Assembly (NCBI GenBank): GCA_964489835.1
Contig: CAZBBC010000015.1
Span: forward strand, 1-59,805
Reading direction: 5' to 3'
From: CAZBBC01 sp964489835
Lineage (GTDB): Bacteria; Calditrichota; Calditrichia; JAJRVZ01
Length of the DNA: 59,805 bases
Shown here in pieces: positions 36,293 through 44,689 of the stretch. Position numbers and translations under genes: made by a program. Position 1 is the stretch's first letter, and the number at the start of each line of letters is the position of its first letter. The notes below the pieces were generated by a model. That model made no database searches. It was not told where the DNA came from and saw only the letters and a program-made list of their open reading frames with translations.

Positions 36293-37846
36293 ATGGTTTA
36301 TGCTTACATTTTAAAAGATTCAAAAACACAAAATATAAATCAGCTAATGAGGGTATTGAAAGCCCATTCTCCGGTCATTCGTGATTCAGGAAAGGATGGC
36401 CGGTTTTTCTATTACGATACCTTTGATTGGCGCTTATACCGCCAGGGGTATCACCTCTATCTTCTAAATGAGAGCCTGTATCTCTATAATTTCACACACA
36501 GCCAGGTCGAGAATACAGTAATCCACTCCGGGCAAATCAGAGAAAAACTTCAGCTACCCTCCGGAGCATTGTCAGAAAAAATTTCACCGCTGTTAGGTCT
36601 GCGTTCTCTAATTATCAGGGCATGTTTTCAAAGGTTTCTCCGCTCGTTTCGTATTTTAAATATCGATAAAAAAACCATCGCCCATTTTAAAATTGATCAA
36701 AGTAGAATAAAAAATGCGTCGAAGTTTATTACCCTCGATCCCTGCCTGGAATTCAAGGCCGTCCGCGGATATACAAACGATCTTCAATCTATTTTAAAAA
36801 AATTACCCTTAGAGGATGTACCCGTTTACAAAGAAGATGTCTTAAAAAGAGGCCTGAGTTTACTGGGTAAGGCACCGGCCGATTATAGTTCCAAATCAGA
36901 TATTCAACTCACACCGAAATTGGAAGCAGGCGAAGCGACCCAAAAGATATATTTATATCTCTTACAAATAATCAGGAATAACGAAACCGGGATCATAAAG
37001 GATTATGATACGGAATTTGTGCACGATTTTAGAGTAGCAATTCGACGAATCCGCTCGGCACTGGGACAGCTTGAAGGTGCGCGGGAAGAAAAAGTATTTC
37101 AAAAAGCTAAAACGGATTTCTCTGACCTGGGTCGTTCGACAAATAAATTGCGTGACATCGATGTGTATTTGCTGAGAGAAGAACAATATAAACAGATGCT
37201 CCCGGAGGATATGCACCCCTATTTAAATCCGTTTTTTGAAAATTTAAGGATCCAAAGAAAAATTGAGTACCGATCTTTAGTAAAAACTTTAAGATCGGTA
37301 AAATACAAGCAAATGGTATCTGAATGGGAGGAGTTCCTAAAGACGGACTATGTTGGGGGAAAACAGTTGGGTAAAAAATCCTTAGATGTCACTGATCTCG
37401 CGCGTCAAGTTATCTGGAAAAGAAACCGAAAAGTACTTGAATTTGGCAAAAGAATATTAAAAACATCATCGGATGAATTTCTCCATAAACTGAGGATAGA
37501 GGGAAAAAAACTACGATATCTGTTGGAGTTTTTCAATTCGCTTTTTCCGGAGAAAAAAATGAAATTTCTGATCACAAAGTTAAAACAATTGCAGGATAAT
37601 TTGGGTGAGTTTAACGATCTGGTTATACAACAATCGAGACTGAAAAAGTCTGCCGGACAAATGATCCTGCAAGGTAAAGACTTGAATCACACAATACTCT
37701 CTCTTGGCATTCTGATTGGAAGACTCAATGAGAGTCAGCAGCGGATAAGGAAAGAATTTGCAGCAACTTTTCGTATTTATTCAGCATCTGATGTACAGAA
37801 TATCTTTGCCGATCTTTTTCGTATGTCAGGGAAAGGCAACCTATGA
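36293..37846 (+). CDS. CHAD domain protein with degenerate CYTH-like N-terminus
   Basis: A 517-residue soluble protein. The C-terminal CHAD domain (about 215-505) is a helical bundle with conserved histidines and basic residues: FVHDFRVAIRRIRSAL near 243 and EFLHKLRIEGKKLRYLLEFF near 400, with a long run of Lys and Arg that can bind polyanions. CHAD proteins are known to bind polyphosphate granules. The N-terminus (1-190) keeps CYTH landmarks (FYYDTFDWRLYRQGYHLYL, LDPCLEFKAVRGYT) but lacks the ExExK signature, so triphosphatase activity is unlikely. The stop overlaps the ParA start (ATGA at 37843-37846). Role inferred: polyphosphate tether coupled to ParA. Confidence 0.88.
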   Translation: MVYAYILKDSKTQNINQLMRVLKAHSPVIRDSGKDGRFFYYDTFDWRLYRQGYHLYLLNESLYLYNFTHSQVENTVIHSGQIREKLQLPSGALSEKISPLLGLRSLIIRACFQRFLRSFRILNIDKKTIAHFKIDQSRIKNASKFITLDPCLEFKAVRGYTNDLQSILKKLPLEDVPVYKEDVLKRGLSLLGKAPADYSSKSDIQLTPKLEAGEATQKIYLYLLQIIRNNETGIIKDYDTEFVHDFRVAIRRIRSALGQLEGAREEKVFQKAKTDFSDLGRSTNKLRDIDVYLLREEQYKQMLPEDMHPYLNPFFENLRIQRKIEYRSLVKTLRSVKYKQMVSEWEEFLKTDYVGGKQLGKKSLDVTDLARQVIWKRNRKVLEFGKRILKTSSDEFLHKLRIEGKKLRYLLEFFNSLFPEKKMKFLITKLKQLQDNLGEFNDLVIQQSRLKKSAGQMILQGKDLNHTILSLGILIGRLNESQQRIRKEFAATFRIYSASDVQNIFADLFRMSGKGNL

Positions 37847-38616
37847 TTATAATTTCCTTGTATAACATTAAGGGTGGTGTTGGGAAAACTGCGGCTGCGG
37901 TCAATCTGTCCTATCTTGCTGCCCTGGAACAAAAAAAAACACTCCTCTGCGATCTTGACCCGCAAAGTTCAGCAACCTACTATTTTAGAGTAAAGCCGAA
38001 AATTAAGGCCGGCATGAAACCACTGATTAAAGGAAAAAAGAAACTGGGGAAATATATAAAAGGCACCGATTACGATTATTTGGATATTTTACCGGCTGAT
38101 TTTTCAATGCGTCATATGGATATCGTTCTTGATAATTTGAAAGGCTCCAGACAACGATTAAAAACGGTTTTGAGGGAATTTAAAAATGATTACGCCTATG
38201 TTTTTCTGGATTGCCCGCCGAATATAACTCTTGTCTCTGAGAATGTCTTTTATGCGTCCGATCTGATATTGGTACCGGTTATTCCAACAACGCTTTCTTT
38301 CAGGACTTTTGAGCAACTATTTTCCTTTTTCAAAAAGAATAAGCTAAAGCCTGATAAAATCATACCCTTTTTCTCGATGGTCGAAATTCGGAAAAATATG
38401 CATCGGAATTCGATGGAGGAATTAAAAAAAGAATATTCCTTCTTCCTTAACAGCCGAATCCCTTATTCATCCATTGTTGAAAAAATGGGGATTTATCGGG
38501 CACCGCTTGGAAAATTTAGCCCCCGCTCAGTTGCGGCCATGCAATATCAGGCCTTATGGAAGGAAATTAAAAAAGAAATAAAGACGAAAGTTCAAAAAAT
38601 GAAAAGAGAAAAGTGA
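37843..38616 (+). CDS. ParA/MinD-family positioning ATPase
   Basis: A 257-residue deviant Walker ATPase of the ParA family. The deviant Walker A is KGGVGKT at residues 10-16 with the signature Lys10, the Walker A-prime region is LLCDLDPQSSAT, and the Walker B region is FLDCPPNITLVSENVFYASD. It has no N-terminal DNA-binding domain (small type Ib-like, as in McdA and other cargo-positioning ATPases), and no ParB or parS was seen nearby. It is translationally coupled to the CHAD gene, so the CHAD protein is the probable partner or cargo adaptor. The C-terminus is lysine-rich (KKEIKTKVQKMKREK), suited to nucleoid binding. Plasmid partition is a weaker alternative. Confidence 0.9.
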   Translation: MIIISLYNIKGGVGKTAAAVNLSYLAALEQKKTLLCDLDPQSSATYYFRVKPKIKAGMKPLIKGKKKLGKYIKGTDYDYLDILPADFSMRHMDIVLDNLKGSRQRLKTVLREFKNDYAYVFLDCPPNITLVSENVFYASDLILVPVIPTTLSFRTFEQLFSFFKKNKLKPDKIIPFFSMVEIRKNMHRNSMEELKKEYSFFLNSRIPYSSIVEKMGIYRAPLGKFSPRSVAAMQYQALWKEIKKEIKTKVQKMKREK

Positions 38617-38635
38617 AGAGGGAGAAGCGTAAAGC

Positions 38636-38746
38636 TTTGTAGGGGCGGGTCTCTGCTGGAGCGAAGCGTAAGTCCGGTCTCTGAGACGGATGCCCGCCCG
38701 TAACAATAGTGTACGATAAATTGTAGGGGCACGGCGTGCCGTGCCC
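38636..38746. repeat. GC-rich palindromic dispersed repeats
   Basis: GTAGGGGCGGGTCTC (about 38639-38653) and ATGCCCGCCCGTAAC (about 38690-38704) form an inverted pair. Then GGGCACGGC (38727-38735) pairs perfectly with GCCGTGCCC (38738-38746). These are typical of palindromic repeats scattered through many bacterial genomes; they contrast with the AT-rich surroundings. Confidence 0.6.
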
Positions 38747-38763
38747 AAAAAGGAAACCAATCA

Positions 38764-38886
38764 ATGCTCGATTTTATCTGGAATCCTCAGAGCTATTTTT
38801 TTGGGCACCATGATTTAATATTGCAGGGAAAACATGGTCAGAATTTTGCCATTGTTTTCAGCATCTGGGACTGGATCTTTGGTTAG
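38764..38886 (+). pseudogene. Fatty acid hydroxylase / sterol desaturase gene fragment
   Basis: A 40-residue frame with ATG 38764 preceded by AAGGA. It reads MLDFIWNPQSYFFG, which could be a native N-terminus, then HHDLILQGKHGQ and NFAIVFSIWDWIFG, which matches the histidine-box and FSIWDxLFG end of the sterol desaturase/fatty acid hydroxylase family (usually about 250-300 residues). The membrane core and most histidine boxes are missing, and TAG follows the IFG. It resembles a large internal deletion joining both ends. Confidence 0.6.
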
Positions 38887-38922
38887 TTTTTACACTACTT
38901 CAGAAAAAATCAGGAGGCCAAA

Positions 38923-39741
38923 ATGAAATCAACCGTTTATATTCGGGCGCTCATTGCATTTTTAATCACGATTTCTGCCGCATATTATCAACGCATGACC
39001 GGTCCATCACACCCCCTTGATATAGAAAAGACCTGGAACGGAACATCTATTACCGGGGAATTAACGCGCAGTCATGACGGTGAAACAGATCAACCTGTTG
39101 AAATCATTGTACCGGATACTTCCGTTCAAGCGGTAGCTATTTACCGGCGGTATAATACAAAGGATGAATGGGTTGGAATGAAAATGACACGGGAGGGAGA
39201 AAAATTACATGCCAGCCTGCCAAACCAACCGCCAGCAGGGAAACTGGAATATTTTATTCAAATAAAAATAGGTGAGGATTATGGTGTCATTCCATCGGAC
39301 CGAATGGTTGTGACACGCTTTACCGGCAGTGTACCTGGCATTGTACTGATACCACATATAATCATCATGTTCCTTGCCATGTTTCTAAGTTCATGGACAG
39401 GACTGGAAGCATTATTTAAAAATGAGAAAATGTATGCCCTTACCTATTGGACAGCTGCATCATTGTTTATTGGTGGTATGGTATTGGGGCCGATTGTACA
39501 AAAATTTGCATTCGGAGAATTCTGGGCAGGTATACCATGGGGTTTTGATCTGACTGATAACAAAACACTACTGGCAATGATTCTATGGGCGATAGCTGCA
39601 TGGGCGAGTTATAAGAAAAAGTCTGCAAGGCCATGGATCGTCGGTGCTGCAATCATCTTGTTGGTCATTTATTCCATACCACACAGTACGATGGGTTCAG
39701 AATTGAATTATCAAACCATGGAGATTGGCACAGCAAAATAG
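38923..39741 (+). CDS. Membrane protein of unknown function
   Basis: A 272-residue protein preceded by AGGAGG at a good distance from ATG 38923. It has one N-terminal membrane helix (about 7-22), an exported beta-rich domain (about 25-138) with an Ig-like pattern (VQAVAIYRRYNTKDEWVGM, LPNQPPAGKLEYFIQI), then four C-terminal membrane helices (about 142-162, 183-203, 222-238, 244-262). No family is recognised. It follows the hydroxylase fragment by 36 bases, so it may once have been co-transcribed with that gene in a membrane-lipid context; that is only a guess. Confidence 0.72.
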   Translation: MKSTVYIRALIAFLITISAAYYQRMTGPSHPLDIEKTWNGTSITGELTRSHDGETDQPVEIIVPDTSVQAVAIYRRYNTKDEWVGMKMTREGEKLHASLPNQPPAGKLEYFIQIKIGEDYGVIPSDRMVVTRFTGSVPGIVLIPHIIIMFLAMFLSSWTGLEALFKNEKMYALTYWTAASLFIGGMVLGPIVQKFAFGEFWAGIPWGFDLTDNKTLLAMILWAIAAWASYKKKSARPWIVGAAIILLVIYSIPHSTMGSELNYQTMEIGTAK

Positions 39742-39777
39742 GATTATATTGGGGCAGACAGCAAGGTAAGCACATTA

Positions 39778-40488
39778 CTAATTATCTAATAAATCATGAA
39801 ACAGATATTCCAGTTCCTGTAAATCAACGAAGATTGATGAGGATAGGGCCTTAGCAAATACATCAAGCACGATAATAGCATTTGCGTTCGCATCTTCGTC
39901 GGAAATACTGCGCAGGCGATTGGTTATTCCAAGATTAACTTTCTGTATTTCTTCATACGCCTCTGCCAAACCTTTCAAATCCCAGTCAGGTTCTTTATCC
40001 TTTTTGACCTTGAAATATTGTCCTAATAGATAACAGCTGACTGACCGATAAACCGTTTCTTCAATTGTGGCAAAAGGTAGATGAAAACGCACCATTGGCC
40101 GAAGTATGCGCATGACCGGGCAACCAGTCGTCACCATAAATATTCCAAGTAGGGAACCCAAACCTTGTTGCAGAGGGGTTTTCTTTTCATAGAGCCGCTC
40201 CGGAGTATCAACCCTCAGAAGAATTTTTTCGTACGACTTGCGATTTCTAAATTTCGATATGATTCCGGAGATGCTTAATGCAACCGGACAATATGGATTA
40301 TCCTTGGGATTCAGGGGGCAATTTTCGCACTGATTAAATTTCAGCCTGGTCCATTTTGGTTTTTTACTTTCTACCTCTGGTATATGAGATAAATCCTTAA
40401 GACGCAGGTTTATCAGTAAATATTGTTCGGTACCATCTTCAAACCGGAAATGATAATTAATGTATGTAGTTTCTTTTTCTTCTTCCAT
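39778..40488 (-). CDS. Conserved-looking cysteine-containing protein of unknown function
   Basis: A 236-residue soluble protein. The N-terminal 45 residues form strands (TTYINYHFRFEDGTEQYLLI). Then a cysteine cluster, FNQCENCPLNPKDNPYCPVA (about 52-71), offers three cysteines; a fourth lies in TTGCPVMRILRPM near 122. This could bind zinc or an iron-sulfur cluster. The rest is helical with acidic segments. I do not recognise the family. It is a minus-strand gene convergent with the membrane protein gene and 424 bases from purD. Confidence 0.68.
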   Translation of the reverse strand: MEEEKETTYINYHFRFEDGTEQYLLINLRLKDLSHIPEVESKKPKWTRLKFNQCENCPLNPKDNPYCPVALSISGIISKFRNRKSYEKILLRVDTPERLYEKKTPLQQGLGSLLGIFMVTTGCPVMRILRPMVRFHLPFATIEETVYRSVSCYLLGQYFKVKKDKEPDWDLKGLAEAYEEIQKVNLGITNRLRSISDEDANANAIIVLDVFAKALSSSIFVDLQELEYLFHDLLDN

Positions 40489-40912
40489 GCTGACATTATT
40501 CCAAGAAATTTATTCAATTTTATCTTCGACACTTTTCATTATGTCTTTTAGAAAATCCTGCTTATTTTATATTCCCATTGCTGTCCAATATATACGATCT
40601 AAGATTAATTTCCTACAATATTTTTAAATTTTAAATCATCCTCATTAACATTGGAAGTATAATAATAACCACCACGCCATGTCGTAGATCCCGTTCTACG
40701 GGATAGGCGGGCAGGCAGAGCACACAAAATCAATTAACTAATATTGACTTTTTTAATGACCGAGCCTGGCCTGAAATCTATCCGATTAATCAATGTTTTT
40801 GATGTTATTATGGCCACAATTCCTTGGATAACTTATGAGAAATTGTTTATTATTTGCAAAATAATTAATTTAATATTTTATCAGTCACGATTTTTCATGG
40901 GAGTTGATGCTT
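40489..40912. repeat. Repeat-bearing spacer before purD
   Basis: No gene is visible. ATCCCGT (40688-40694) pairs with ACGGGAT (40698-40704), then AGGCGGGCAGGC follows; the same hairpin-plus-tail layout occurs near 16240-16267. The remainder is AT-rich and probably carries the divergent promoters of the flanking genes, but none was clear. Confidence 0.45.
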
Positions 40913-42184
40913 ATGAAAGTTTTGGTTATCGGAAATGGAGGAAGAGAGCATGCGCTTGTTTGGAAGATTGCACAAAGTGAACAGGTGAGTAAGATATTTT
41001 GTGCACCGGGAAATCCCGGCACAGAATCTATTGCTGAAAATATATCAATTTCTTCCATGGATTTTGAAAATCTTCTCTGCTTTGCAAAGGACAATCAAAT
41101 TGATCTGACTGTCGTTGGTCCGGAAGATCCTCTGGTTTCAGGGATCGTCGATCTATTTGAACAAGACGGTTTAAAAATATTTGGTCCTGATAAAAATGCG
41201 GCACAGCTTGAAGGAAGTAAAACATTTGCAAAGAATTTAATGCAAAAATATAATATTCCTACCGCTGCTTTTCAATCTTTTAATTCTGCTACAGCTGCAA
41301 AAACATATGTAACGGAGAAAGCAATTTTTCCTCTGGTTCTAAAAGCCAGTGGCCTAGCGGCTGGAAAAGGTGTGCTCATTTGTCCATCAGAAAACGAAGC
41401 ACTAGAGGGTATAGAGTTAATAATGAACACCCGGGCGTTTGGTGCCGCCGGCGATAGCATGATCGTTGAAGAATTCCTGGAAGGGGAAGAAGTCTCAGTC
41501 TTCGCACTGACCGACGGCCGGGATTATTTGCTGTTCTCACCGGCTCAAGATCATAAAAAAGTATTTGATGATGATCAGGGGAAAAATACAGGAGGCATGG
41601 GGGCTTATGCTCCGGCTCCGATCGCAACAAATGCACTCATCGAACAGGTCAAATCTTCTATCATTGAAACAACTTTAAAAGCGATGCGGTCTGAAGGTAA
41701 AACGTATAAAGGACTTTTATATTTTGGTATCATTATAACAAGAGATGGTCCAAAAGTATTAGAATACAATTGTCGTTTTGGTGATCCGGAGACAGAAATA
41801 ATTCTTCCATTACTGAAATCAGATCTTGTGCCGTTGATGCTGGCAACTATTGAAGGGAATTTAAAGGATCATAATATTCATTTACACGATGGATATGCTT
41901 TGGATGTGGTATTAGCATCGGGTGGTTACCCTGACAGTTACGAAAAAGGTAAAATCATTAAGGGGTTGAATTCTCTTGATCCGGATATCTATGTCTTTCA
42001 GGCCGGAACTAGATCAACAGGAAAGAAATTGTTAACCAATGGCGGCCGGGTATTAAATATCGTAGCAAAAGGAAATGATTTTTTAGATCTGCGTGATCTT
42101 TTATACAAGAATATTAAAAACATTTCATTTGATGGGATGCATTATCGAAAAGATATTGGATTCAAGGCGTTAAAATATCTGTGA
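40913..42184 (+). CDS. purD: Phosphoribosylamine-glycine ligase
   Basis: PurD joins glycine to phosphoribosylamine using ATP, the second step of purine synthesis. It is an ATP-grasp enzyme of standard length (423 residues). The N-terminal domain begins MKVLVIGNGGREHALVWK. VVGPEDPL and the GSKTFAKNLMQKYNIPTA segment follow, then the ATP-grasp core with LKASGLAAGKGV, VVEEFLEGEEVS-like metal-binding region, NTGGMGAYAP and EYNCRFGDPE. GGGAG 40899-40903 lies nine bases before ATG 40913; two in-frame starts just upstream (40904, 40907) are less likely. No other pur genes are adjacent. Confidence 0.97.
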   Translation: MKVLVIGNGGREHALVWKIAQSEQVSKIFCAPGNPGTESIAENISISSMDFENLLCFAKDNQIDLTVVGPEDPLVSGIVDLFEQDGLKIFGPDKNAAQLEGSKTFAKNLMQKYNIPTAAFQSFNSATAAKTYVTEKAIFPLVLKASGLAAGKGVLICPSENEALEGIELIMNTRAFGAAGDSMIVEEFLEGEEVSVFALTDGRDYLLFSPAQDHKKVFDDDQGKNTGGMGAYAPAPIATNALIEQVKSSIIETTLKAMRSEGKTYKGLLYFGIIITRDGPKVLEYNCRFGDPETEIILPLLKSDLVPLMLATIEGNLKDHNIHLHDGYALDVVLASGGYPDSYEKGKIIKGLNSLDPDIYVFQAGTRSTGKKLLTNGGRVLNIVAKGNDFLDLRDLLYKNIKNISFDGMHYRKDIGFKALKYL

Positions 42185-42276
42185 TGACTAATTACTAATT
42201 CCCAATTCCGAGTCTATGGGTAGAGATGAACTCTCAATTTACATATATATTTAAATAAAACGCAGAAAGATAAACA

Positions 42277-43098
42277 ATGAATGAATTAGCTAAAAGAATT
42301 GCGGTTGGAATCGCAGGGATACCGTTGGTGATATATCTGGTCTTTCTTGGCGGATGGTATTTTTTTCTTTTGATTTTTATAATCAGTATGGTGGCTCTGT
42401 GGGAATTCTATAACATGCAAAAAAAGAGCCAGATACAACCCCAAATCATTAACGGGATGATTATTGGAATATTATATCTTTTAGGGATTCAGACAGAGAA
42501 GTGGTTGATTATTGGCAGCCTGTTAATATTTATGCTAATGATAATTTTTATATTCGGAATGCTCCAGCATCACAAAAATGTAAGTACCAGCATTGGTGTT
42601 ACCGTGCTTGGAGTGATTTATATCCCTTTTTTTCTCGGAACCCTGATATATACACGATCTTATATCGATTACAATTTACCACAGGTGGATTTCGCCGGTT
42701 TTAAGTTCATCAGTATATTGATGGCTACTATCTGGATTTGTGATACATTCGCTTATGGTATTGGCTATTTATTAGGAAAACATAAACTCTATACAAAGGT
42801 GTCTCCCAATAAAACAATTGAAGGCGCGCTTGCCGGGCTTTTAAGTGCCGTTTGTACAATCATCATCGTGAAGTATTTGCAGATATTCCCACTGGGGTGG
42901 GATACTGCCGTTATATTGGGCTTAACGATCGGCCTGATCGGTCAAGCAGGTGATCTTGTCGAATCCTGGTTTAAGAGAGATGCCGGGGTTAAAGATTCTT
43001 CCGCTTTATTACCCGGTCACGGTGGGATGCTCGATCGTTTTGACAGTTTGATCTTTCTATCACCATCAATGCTCGTTTTTATTACCATATTCTTTTAA
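42277..43098 (+). CDS. cdsA: Phosphatidate cytidylyltransferase
   Basis: CdsA makes CDP-diacylglycerol from phosphatidic acid and CTP in the inner membrane, the branch point of phospholipid synthesis. The 273-residue protein has about seven to eight membrane helices. The family signature is at the C-terminal half: KVSPNKTIEGALAGLL, then GDLVESWFKRDAGVKDSS and LPGHGGMLDRFDSLIF with the conserved Asp residues. It follows purD by 92 bases on the same strand. No other lipid synthesis gene is next to it. Confidence 0.96.
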   Translation: MNELAKRIAVGIAGIPLVIYLVFLGGWYFFLLIFIISMVALWEFYNMQKKSQIQPQIINGMIIGILYLLGIQTEKWLIIGSLLIFMLMIIFIFGMLQHHKNVSTSIGVTVLGVIYIPFFLGTLIYTRSYIDYNLPQVDFAGFKFISILMATIWICDTFAYGIGYLLGKHKLYTKVSPNKTIEGALAGLLSAVCTIIIVKYLQIFPLGWDTAVILGLTIGLIGQAGDLVESWFKRDAGVKDSSALLPGHGGMLDRFDSLIFLSPSMLVFITIFF

Positions 43099-43445
43099 TT
43101 TTACATATCGGCTGAATAGCGGATACACACTACCTGTTTTATTCTTCTGTTACTTTCTCCTAATCAGGCACAAGTCTTATGTTGCTGTCAAGGTTTAATG
43201 ATAACTTCTGTAAATTTAGGCGGTTAAGCATCAAATTTTGTCTCCCGCGATTTGGCCTCCTTCACACTGAAACTGCCATAGTTCAGACGAATGGCGTTCA
43301 GAATTCAATAATTTTGTGTAGTTTGACAGAAGAAGAGGCAGCACTATTTAAAAAATTACCCAAATGAATCAAGTAATATAATCACAGCTAAAGAAAACAT
43401 GAATTCGATTCGATAATTGTTATATAGAATCAAGGAGAATTTTTG
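43099..43445. other. Spacer between cdsA and the REC-PATAN gene
   Basis: About 350 bases. A short frame at 43179-43367 ends in a protein-like stretch (AIVQTNGVQNSIILCSL then TEEEAALFKKLPK), but its first half is not convincing and no family is recognised; it may be the tail of a decayed gene. AAGGAG at 43432-43437 serves the next gene. Confidence 0.35.
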
Positions 43446-44546
43446 ATGGTGGATGAAATTAAGCGTGTTTTAGTCGTTGATGATGAGGATGATCTCACCT
43501 GGTCAATTTCAAAACATCTGGCAAAAGATAAAGATAAATATGAGCTAACATGCGTAAATAGTGGAAAAAAGGCTCTCGAAGTATTGTCCCAGTTACCGGT
43601 TAAATTGGTTATCAGTGATATTCGCATGCCGGAGATCTCCGGATTGGAATTGTTGTCCAGGATAAAAGAAGCTTATCCTTCTACGCGGGTCATCATCATG
43701 ACTGCTTATGGTTCATCTGAAGTTCATGAAGAAGCAAATCAGCGAGGTTGTTTTAAATATATCGAAAAACCATTTGAAATTTCCGATTTACGTCAATTAA
43801 TTCTTGAGGCAATTGAAGAAAAAAAAGGATTTATAGGTACAATCTCAGATTTTCAGTTGAGTGATTTAGTTCAAATGAATTGTCTCGGGAGGTTGACCAC
43901 TGCTCTGCATATTATGGGTGAGGATTATGAAGGAACGATTTATATTGAGGTTGGAAATATCGTCCATGCAGAATGCGGAGATAAAGAGGGCGAAGAAGCT
44001 GTATTTGAAATGCTCAACTGGGAAGGGGGAAATTTTTCCACAGAACGGGGGAAAAGAGCGCCAAAAGAATCGATTATCAAAGGTTGGCAGAGTCTTCTCT
44101 TGGAGGGAATGCGAAGAGTAGATGAATCAAAACCAGGAAGAACGAGTATTGGCGGCAAACTTGTTCAGATTCAGCAGGAGACGATTTTTATTCTCGAAGA
44201 GCTGGTTGCCATTAAGGGTGTGATACTGGCGACGGTTTTCGATCCGGACGGATTCCCGGTTGCATCCAAAGTAAAAGCACAATCTTCACAACAATATGGC
44301 ATTCAGGAGCTGACACCTATCATTTCTGGTTTGATCAAACAGATTGAAACGATTGGCGATGAAATGAAAATTAGGAGGCCGCAGAGTATCTCGATTAAAT
44401 TTGAAAACGCCTACTTAAAGATTGATAGAATTAGGGACAGAAAAGAATTTTTGGTGATTCTGGCTGAATCTATAACCAATACAGGTATACTCACATTAGA
44501 AGTGAAAAAAAATTTAAGAAAACTTGCCCGGCTTCTGGAAAATTAA
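43446..44546 (+). CDS. Response regulator with PATAN (DUF4388) and Roadblock/LC7 domains
   Basis: A 366-residue protein with three parts. A receiver domain (1 to about 122) with phospho-acceptor Asp58 in LVISDIRMPE, Thr in MTAYGSS and Lys in IEKPFE. A DUF4388/PATAN domain (about 130-235), with TISDFQLSDLVQMNCLGRLT and the GTIYIEVGNIVHAECGD core. A C-terminal Roadblock/LC7-like domain (about 245-365), with ATVFDPDGFPVAS. Roadblock domains usually regulate small MglA-like GTPases, and PATAN mediates protein contacts, so this may link phosphorelay input to a GTPase. No GTPase or kinase gene is adjacent. AAGGAG eight bases before ATG 43446 supports the start. Confidence 0.86.
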   Translation: MVDEIKRVLVVDDEDDLTWSISKHLAKDKDKYELTCVNSGKKALEVLSQLPVKLVISDIRMPEISGLELLSRIKEAYPSTRVIIMTAYGSSEVHEEANQRGCFKYIEKPFEISDLRQLILEAIEEKKGFIGTISDFQLSDLVQMNCLGRLTTALHIMGEDYEGTIYIEVGNIVHAECGDKEGEEAVFEMLNWEGGNFSTERGKRAPKESIIKGWQSLLLEGMRRVDESKPGRTSIGGKLVQIQQETIFILEELVAIKGVILATVFDPDGFPVASKVKAQSSQQYGIQELTPIISGLIKQIETIGDEMKIRRPQSISIKFENAYLKIDRIRDRKEFLVILAESITNTGILTLEVKKNLRKLARLLEN

Positions 44547-44614
44547 TCCCACCGATATCCGTCCGGTCTTTTAATTCTCCTGATCAGACGTATTTATTAA
44601 TTACTCAAAGATCC

Positions 44615-44638
44615 AATCAAAGAGCCCTCTTTTTGATT
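44615..44638 (+). terminator. Weak hairpin after the REC-PATAN gene
   Basis: AATCAAAGAG (44615-44624) pairs with CTTTTTGATT (44629-44638), one G-T pair included, around a CCCT loop. There is no separate T run, so termination is uncertain. Confidence 0.4.
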
Positions 44639-44689
44639 TGAAGGTGGGGAATCTTTAAATTCTTATATTTCTCAGGAACTATTTTTTTC

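Noticed and set aside
37843..38616. Plasmid or chromosome partition ParA
   Set aside because: There is no ParB, no parS-like repeats and no origin genes nearby; coupling is to a CHAD gene instead.
38617..38763. Small RNA gene in the GC-rich spacer
   Set aside because: The palindromes match the style of dispersed repeats, and no separate promoter-terminator pair is visible.
43179..43367. Short frame of 62 codons after cdsA
   Set aside because: The end is protein-like but the start is not, there is no ribosome site and no family match; mentioned only as part of the spacer.
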